Below, piece after piece: positions 57,650-64,000 of a stretch of DNA of 64,000 nucleotides; position 1 is the stretch's first letter; every line of letters begins with the position of its first letter. The stretch is from Prosapia bicincta (lineage: Eukaryota > Arthropoda > Insecta > Hemiptera > Cercopidae), in NCBI GenBank assembly GCA_036971475.1, contig JBAIZL010000376.1, positions 2,736,001-2,800,000 of the forward strand, in the 5' to 3' direction. A program made the position numbers and the translations under genes. The notes beneath the pieces were generated by a model, which saw only the letters and a program-made list of their open reading frames with translations, was not told where the DNA came from and made no database searches.

Positions 57650-59340
57650 GCAAATCAAAACTGGCATAAACATGTTTAATCCACCAAGTTCAGTGCATGC
57701 CTGGTTGTGATAGTATCCCCAAAACACAATGGTTGAACTTCACGACGCGTGAAGTCCTCATGAGTTGGGCAGAGTAACGAACGCGAAGGGTTTAACAAAA
57801 CCACCTCTCCATACGTTTCTAACGAAGAGAAGACCTCTATGGAAGGCACCCTTTACGCCCCTTACTTTATTGTAGTCACATACTACCATTTTCATTCCAA
57901 GCGACGAGCAATAAAGGTTTTGAAAAACGCAGATAATCAGATGCTTTGCTCGTTGTGACATTGCATCATACTTTTATCAATTTTGGCCGCTTCATCCATT
58001 TTTGTGTTTCCGAGTATTCCATAATGACCAGGAATCTAGAAAAATGTTACCTCAACTCCCCCTATTTGAAGCTTGTATAAGGCCCTACTGCAAACAAAAT
58101 ATTCCCAACTAAACGTTCGTAGGAATCCCATGCCGACGAGCCTGAAAAGCACATTAGGGGTAGTGGTAAGATCTAGTTATAAGGATGGCAAACGCGTTCC
58201 ACAGAAACGCACTGAAAGCTGAGGATCGAAATGGTACCGAAAATCATGGTCCAGTTTAGAACCATCCGTGAAAATAACTTTACTACATTTGTGGGATCTG
58301 TAAATTGCCAATAACGCCTGATGCTAGATCACATCAGGAGTGTTGTGTTTGTTATGAATGGACAATGAAAAGTTGAAGCGGAACGTTTTTGTTATCCATG
58401 GAGGCAGATAGCACACTGATCGTTCGAACATAGTAGGAAGTTCTAACTCTAGGTTATCCATGATGCGCAAAGTCCTTTCACCGAATGGAGCAGTCTGACG
58501 TTGACGCGCATCATAATATTGGTTGTAAAAGTTATCAAAGTCCATTTTGAATGAAGAATGATTAGGTTTTCTTCGAAGGCTAGAAATGTAAGATATTTGT
58601 AGCATCTCACGTCGTCTTAAAAGGGCAGGTTCCCCAGCATCGACAAGAAGACTAGGGATTGGGATAGTTCTAAATGCACCAGTAGCAAGTCTAAGTTTAG
58701 AGTGGTGGACGGCATCGAGAGTTTTCAGAACTGTAAGTCGTGCGGATGAATAGGCTTGGCAGCCATAATCAATGCGCGATCTAACAACCGCGCGATAAAA
58801 GCGAAGCATACTAGTTCTGTCTGCTCCCCAATTCGTACCACTAAGGACTCTTATAACATATCCAATTTCTTGTTGCACCTCATCCTCAAATCCCGCACAT
58901 GTGAGTCCATGAGAGTCTTTTATCAAATAAAAGACCTAAAAATCGAACACTATCCATGGTTTGAAGGTGAACCGTATCAAGATAAAGGATCGGCTCCTGG
59001 TGTTACCTACGACGACTAGATGCTACACACTGGGTGTTCGAAGCAGAGAATTAAAAGCCTGAAGTTTTTGACCATTTCTTTAATCTGCGTATTGCTAACT
59101 GCAAAGATCATTCCGCGATTGCCATTTTATGTGCATACATACAGAAGTCATCTACCAAGAGAGAACAGTGGACCGGAGACCGTACATTAGCAGTGATACT
59201 GTTAATAGCAACGGCAAATAGCGTGACGCTTAGTACGCTGCCCTGCGGTACACCATTCCCCTGTCCATAACTGTTTGACAACGCGGAAAGATCCATTTCG
59301 CAGAAAGTTATCTATGAATGTTAGAATGTTGCTTTGTATA
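57650..59340 (-). pseudogene. RNase H-bearing LINE (jockey/I-type) 3' part, broken
   Basis: On the - strand the RT blocks come first: GNGVPQGSVLSVTLFAVAIN, then SLLVDDFCMYAH, where VDD is the polymerase box. Then follow VRFLGLLFDKRLSW and a 200-codon open stretch at 58926-58324 (RVLSGTNWGADRTSMLRFYR, YGCQAYSSARLTVLKTLDAV, GAFRTIPIPSLLVDAGEPAL). Downstream is an RNase H domain in pieces (VIFTDGSKL near 58290; a GHYGIL-type block near 58030). Frameshifts and stops separate the parts. The 5' end, endonuclease and ORF1 are absent, as expected for 5' truncation. It differs from the LINE at 32220. Confidence 0.85.
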
Positions 59341-60545
59341 CCCAAAGACTTTTAATTATTGTATTTAAAATACCTCTTCTCCACGCCATATCATATCACT
59401 TTTCAAGTAAACAGCAACGAGTGTTTGCCGCAAGTTGATTTTTATAGCGACTTGGTCGCTACTATACAAATCGTTGAGTATCGACAATGTGCACCCAGTA
59501 GCCAAAAGAGGGCTGCAGATCAATTGGTCAACAGCTGCCCATCCACCAGTAGATGCTGCTAAATGAGCAGGAGAACCGTCATTTAGCAGACATAAATCCA
59601 GTTGTCCTCTGATACTGTATTTGAAGTAAATGTTTTAAAACTCTCTGGAGCACACAGTTTCGTACCGCACTAAGAGAAATTATACACTGGTGGTAATTGC
59701 CTAGTGCCGTCAAATACGTAGTCATTTCTCACGACTGTCTATATTTTTTTGCTTAGATTAAATTAAAAAACCCAATATAACTGTAATAAATAATAAGTAT
59801 TATTTACCAGGCATAAGTTTTTGAGATACAAATAATAGAGACAATTAAAAATGGTTTACTTTTTAAGAAATTACGGTAGTTTTTTTTAACAAAATAAAAT
59901 AATTTCTACCTAATATTATTATTGATATTAAAAATTCTACCTTAGATATTATCATACCTTACGATTTTGGTTTAATATTTCGGAAGTGTAGTGTCCCCCT
60001 GCTCCTCTCTATATACGCAACTACACTATAACCCCCAAAACATTTATTTATAAGTAAATTCATCATACATTTGTTATGGAATTCATAAGAGATTTGGTTG
60101 CTCGTTATTGCTTTGTAATTCTAACATTATAATTAATTACTTTTGACTACAGTTTTTGTAAAGTATTTTGTTTAACAACTTTTAAAAATAATAATTACAC
60201 TAGCCTTTCACAAACTATGTTTAACTAATTTAGCTCAAGTGTGCAATTTTTGGACAATAATTAAGTTTATTTAATTCAGAATTTTTACCTATTAATAACT
60301 TTATAGTAATTTTTATTACATTATCTTTACAATGATTACGAAAATGCGCTGGTCTTTTACTGAATGCTTTTAAGATTTAATACATGCTATTTATTCGAAA
60401 TTATTAGTATTTATAAATTGAATGACGCTTTTATTAGGTTTTGCTTCCGTGCGATAAAACTCAATCCGCAAATTTTAAAGGGATATAGAAGCATTAAATT
60501 TAATGTTAAGAGAGTGATAAAAACACCAGTATTTTTATATTTATA
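59341..60545. other. No supported gene
   Basis: AT-rich sequence without recognisable features. Confidence 0.45.
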
Positions 60546-61351
60546 CAGTAGTCTTGAAAATTCGAGTCCCGATTTTCCGAAGTTCCGCAAATGTTACGAG
60601 CCCAACCCAGCCGATGGATCAAGGTGTTCTGGAATGTATGAACAAAATACACTCGTTTCCTTTAACAATCTGTCTTGGAAGCGACTGAAGGGGAAGAAAG
60701 CATTGTAGGCTTTACAAAAATATTACAGCTAAAGACGTTGTATAACCGAATCATGGAACAAAATAAAAGAAGAAACATTAAGTAAGTCATGGAATAAAAT
60801 CTTGAGTCGTAATAAAACTGATAACTGTGTCATTGATCCACAAGAAGAAACAGATTTGACATTTCTTCTCAAGATATTTCCAGGTTGTGAAAATTTACGT
60901 CAATATACAGATGTACGTCAATGGATGAGTAACACAATTAATAATAATAACACATGTTACGACTATTGAAATGGTACAAAGAAACTAGCGGTGAGGACGA
61001 GAATAAAGATAAAGCTTCAATCGAGACAGTACAAGAAGGGAAAATAAGTCACGGTGAAGGAACGGCCGCCCTGGAAAATGGAATGCGCTATATTGAACAA
61101 CAGAAACCACGCCACCAGATGTGCTTCTACTAAGGTGTAGTAACCGTGATGAACAATGTATTCCAAAGCAACATTAGTTAATGTAAATACGGTGATCAAT
61201 ACAGTTCTATAACGTATTTTGTGTATTCTTAACTATAGTATTAGGGTTCATTAGAACTCATGATTCTTCTAATGTGCCGGAACGTACTTCCGTGTAAACC
61301 GAGTTTTTGGGGTCTCGGTCCCATCTAGCTCGAATTATCGAGACTCTACCG
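60546..61351 (+). mobile_element. Internally deleted Tigger-like element
   Basis: TA-flanked at 60544-60545 and 61352-61353. The left end is CAGTAGTCTTGAAAATTCGA and the complement of the right end is CGGTAGAGTCTCGATAATTC, the same terminus type as the MITE at 6603. It carries the C-terminal end of a transposase on the + strand. Confidence 0.75.
60600..60969 (+). pseudogene. Tigger-type transposase C-terminal fragment
   Basis: A frame near 60743-60969 reads ITESWNKIKEETLSKSWNKI, then LLKIFPGCENLRQYTDVRQW and MSN, ending at TGA. The W-N-I and GCEN..DV..W patterns are typical of the region after the DDE core in Tigger/Jerky proteins. Upstream residues (QGVLECMNK) are in another frame. The catalytic core is absent. 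Confidence 0.7.
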
Positions 61352-61910
61352 TATTATTTATTAGACGTGGGCCTAATTATGTCAAAGACTTTCACTAACG
61401 ATTACAGTGAACCTTTTTTGACATAATTATGAATTGTTCGGCTTAATGACAGAAAGCATTAAAAACGCAACCTGCCTCAGCTTTATCTAATTAGTGCATG
61501 CACTCACAGTGCTTTCTCCAAACTGAGGAATTCAGGTTCCGCAGGATGGATAAGTACACAGTGCAATAAACAATTATCTTCATCCTTTACACAAGTACGA
61601 GACCTAGTTGGTTAGAGATCGTAATAGCCTGTAAACATGTTGGTCACGATCTGGATGTCGCCATAAAACAACGACAAAATGGCGGTTTATAAACGAAAAC
61701 TCCTGAAGCACGAACTCATCTGTGGTCAAGGACGTTTACCGAAATATTACGGAATAGAAATAACAGTTGGCAAGCCTGTGTCAAAACAAAACTTCTACGT
61801 TAAGGTAAATCCTAATATGGCAATAGAAATTGTAATATGGAGAAGAGAGCTTGATAAAAAAAACCAGAATTAAAATTAAACATATCTGTAAGCTACATTT
61901 CAAAACTTAA

Positions 61911-61913
<3 letters not shown>
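61352..61913. other. No supported gene
   Basis: A 64-codon ORF at 61679-61873 has no recognisable motif. Confidence 0.4.

Positions 61914-61966
<53 letters not shown>
61914..61966. repeat. (AT)n microsatellite
   Basis: About 26 AT repeats; the partial PLE family E tail follows. Confidence 0.95.
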
Positions 61967-61972
<6 letters not shown>

Positions 61973-62048
61973 TGAATAAAAATATTTCAAATACAAGAAT
62001 AGTTTTAATTATAATTATTCAAAGCTTTTCGGAATTATATCAATATTA

Positions 62049-62216
62049 TATATATATATATATAGGGGGGGAGAGAGAGAGAGAAAGTGAGAGAGAGCGA
62101 CAGAGAGGGAGAGGGAGGAGAGAGTGAGAAAGGGAAAGTAGGAGAGATAAAAAGAGAGGAGGGCAAAGAGAGGGAGAGAGAAAGAGGGAAAGGAAAACAA
62201 AGAGAGGGAGAGAGAC
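62049..62216. repeat. (AT)n then purine-rich (GA)n tract
   Basis: A short AT run and seven G are followed by about 150 bp of interrupted GA repeats, all purine on the + strand. It could form triplex DNA. Confidence 0.9.
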
Positions 62217-62333
62217 TATAAATAAATATATAATAAAAGGTGAAATATATTTTAAAAGAACGAACGTTCAATAACCGAAAGAAACCAAAGATATTTATAT
62301 TTATTCAATTCCTTCTTTAGTGTTCACACCCTC

Positions 62334-62336
<3 letters not shown>

Positions 62337-62395
<59 letters not shown>
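62337..62395. repeat. (AT)n microsatellite
   Basis: About 29 AT repeats. Confidence 0.95.
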
Positions 62396-62397
<2 letters not shown>

Positions 62398-62579
62398 GTT
62401 TTTAATCGTTACTAAATTACATTTTATTCATCCACCCAACTTCAAATAGATTTTTTTAAACTTGTAGTGGATGAAACGATGTTAATAGAGTTTTTTTCAG
62501 ATATTAATTCATTAATTAAATTTATTGGATTAAGTTTAGTTTGAGAAAAACTTTTTACAAACTGTATATTGGGGCGAGG

Positions 62580-62790
62580 TATCCAATATAGTTATTTCGT
62601 CCCACTTGGCATGAAATAAGTGATAACATATGATTTCATGAGACAGCTGATTTAATATTATAGGTTATGTGGTGGAACAGCTGTTTTTATGCACAGGTTA
62701 CGTTACTTTATGTATATTGATTGTAATTATTTAATAAGAAAGTAACACAAATAAAAAAGTTTTTGTTGACTCAAGTAGGAATTTTTATTT
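62580..62790 (-). repeat. Interspersed repeat, copy 2
   Basis: An inverted counterpart of 44655-44865, sharing ATAAGTGATAACATATGATT, the paired CAGCTG blocks and, at the far end, the AACAAAAAC...GTAGGAA head. Non-coding. Confidence 0.7.
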
Positions 62791-64000
62791 ATAAAATTTA
62801 ACTTTATAAAGTTGTATTTGACTTTATAAACTGTGTGTGTGCGTGTGTGCGTGCGCGCGTGCGTGTATGTGTTTGAGAGGATATGTTATTTCGACATGCT
62901 TCAAGAATGTTTCATTGACAAATGTTCACGCTCCTATTGCTTCAAGGCAGAATTTGGCGAAATAGTTTTGTATTTTAATGGCTTAAACGGATGTCTAGGA
63001 TTTCGACCATGCGGGTGCATAGTTCATTAAATATTGGTTTTAGGATGGTTAAGGTTTCAGTAAAAACAATTTTGAGTATTTTGTCAAATAGAATACATTA
63101 CTTAAATAGGGTTGTGACGTATATCTGTTTTGGTTTTTTTATTAAAGACAAATTATTTATGAGATATTGTGTTAATTTTGTTCCTGTGTATACCTTACAT
63201 CTGAGTCGTCTGATTATATTGCCCATGTTTTCATTTTAAGCTCGTGCGAATAGTTTGCTCCTAAAGTTTTCGTATCTTGCGAAAGTAGTAGGCAGAAAAT
63301 AAAGTTAAATATTAACTGATTATGTATATAAGTGTGTATTTTGGACTATGTAATTACTACGGTTTATCTCACAGTTATAGAAGTAAGAGGACAAATTTGT
63401 TGAGTGACTAAACAGACGATAAGTTATATATTGATTCTGTGTCTCGCCTTCAACAATCTACCAGGAGATTATTTTACTGCTATGTAACTAATAAAACTAT
63501 TATATTTGTCTCGCGGTTGCAGTCAAACATGCATCTCAGATTTCCGTTCCCGATATACAAGAGTCAGGGATATTTCCCGAACAATCCCCTACAGCTTCCC
63601 ACTTCCCCTCGGCTGCGACTGAAGGGGGTGTAGAGCATTAAATCAAGTATATTAACAAATACCCTTGTTTGTTGTCCGTCCGCCAAGGGGTGGATTGTTA
63701 AAACGCCGCTTACCACAGCCGTCCTACTATCATACAAGGCTATCGCAGCACAGTGGATAGGGTCGCCCGTTCGCATTCAACTTGCGTCAGATTTAAGATA
63801 ACAGGGTGAAAGCAAAGAAATGTTGCAAATTTATACCAGTGTATAAGAATAAATCTGTCAGCCATTACGGTTTATAGCAACGACAAACTACCGTCCCTAC
63901 AAACGTGGGAGGCGAATACGAATGTTCGTGCGTACATTATAAAGTACAATTAACATTCAACACTTAGCCAGGCTTTACCTACAGATAAACAAGTATTATA
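62791..64000. other. No supported gene
   Basis: A short TG/CG-rich run lies at about 62830-62870. A GTGGATAGGGTCGCCCGTTC segment near 63754 faintly resembles a tRNA box A but lacks a box B. Confidence 0.4.

Noticed and set aside
63740..63800. tRNA gene or tRNA-like SINE head
   Set aside because: Only a weak box A-like stretch; no box B and no cloverleaf.

Overview
The window is AT-rich, intron-containing animal nuclear DNA, most likely from an insect. The evidence is spliced genes with GT-AG introns, D34D mariners, a rosa-like DD41D element, pogo/Tigger and piggyBac elements, Penelope-like elements (PLEs), RNase H-bearing LINEs and tRNA-derived SINEs. Nothing prokaryotic is present. No species can be named from the sequence alone.

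Two host genes are supported. On the + strand, the last three coding exons of an ERdj5/DNAJC10 homologue (6312-6451, 9589-9787, 17173-17394) encode the end of one thioredoxin domain, a full C-terminal thioredoxin domain with CGHC, and an ER-retrieval-like tail ending HDEF. The 5' part of this gene lies before position 1. On the - strand, four coding exons (44179-44016, 39538-39424, 33761-33644, 32072-31861) splice into a complete 202-residue RhoL-like Rho GTPase ending in the CaaX box CFFL. An upstream non-coding exon is implied by a 3' splice site just before its ATG.

Almost everything else that can be recognised is mobile DNA. 1-6.3 kb: a PLE remnant with inverted pseudo-LTRs, two hairpins, a truncated Tigger and a mariner. 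6.3-17.2 kb (ERdj5 introns): a pogo-type MITE, PLE fragments with decayed hammerhead-like cores, a 33-bp minisatellite, a second mariner, a second Tigger and two TTAA-flanked piggyBac-type elements. 17.4-31.4 kb: a PLE-type hairpin, hAT-like MITEs, a rosa-like element one stop codon short of intact, and a related element with a PLE insertion inside it. 31.8-44.2 kb (RhoL gene): introns holding a LINE, a GC-rich zinc-knuckle ORF, a PLE reverse transcriptase and a mariner. 44.2-64 kb: SINEs, the best-preserved PLE (RT plus GIY-YIG plus hammerhead-like motif), a 460-bp GT array, an RNase H LINE, a Tigger remnant and several AT arrays.

The most interesting signal is the set of PLE-derived palindromes. 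Several families carry a CUGANGA / stem II / GAAA core with a short self-complementary stem III, as expected for minimal hammerhead ribozymes of PLEs. In the copies I could fold, one extra base lies between the CUGANGA box and stem II. Many of these units also directly abut (AT)n microsatellites.
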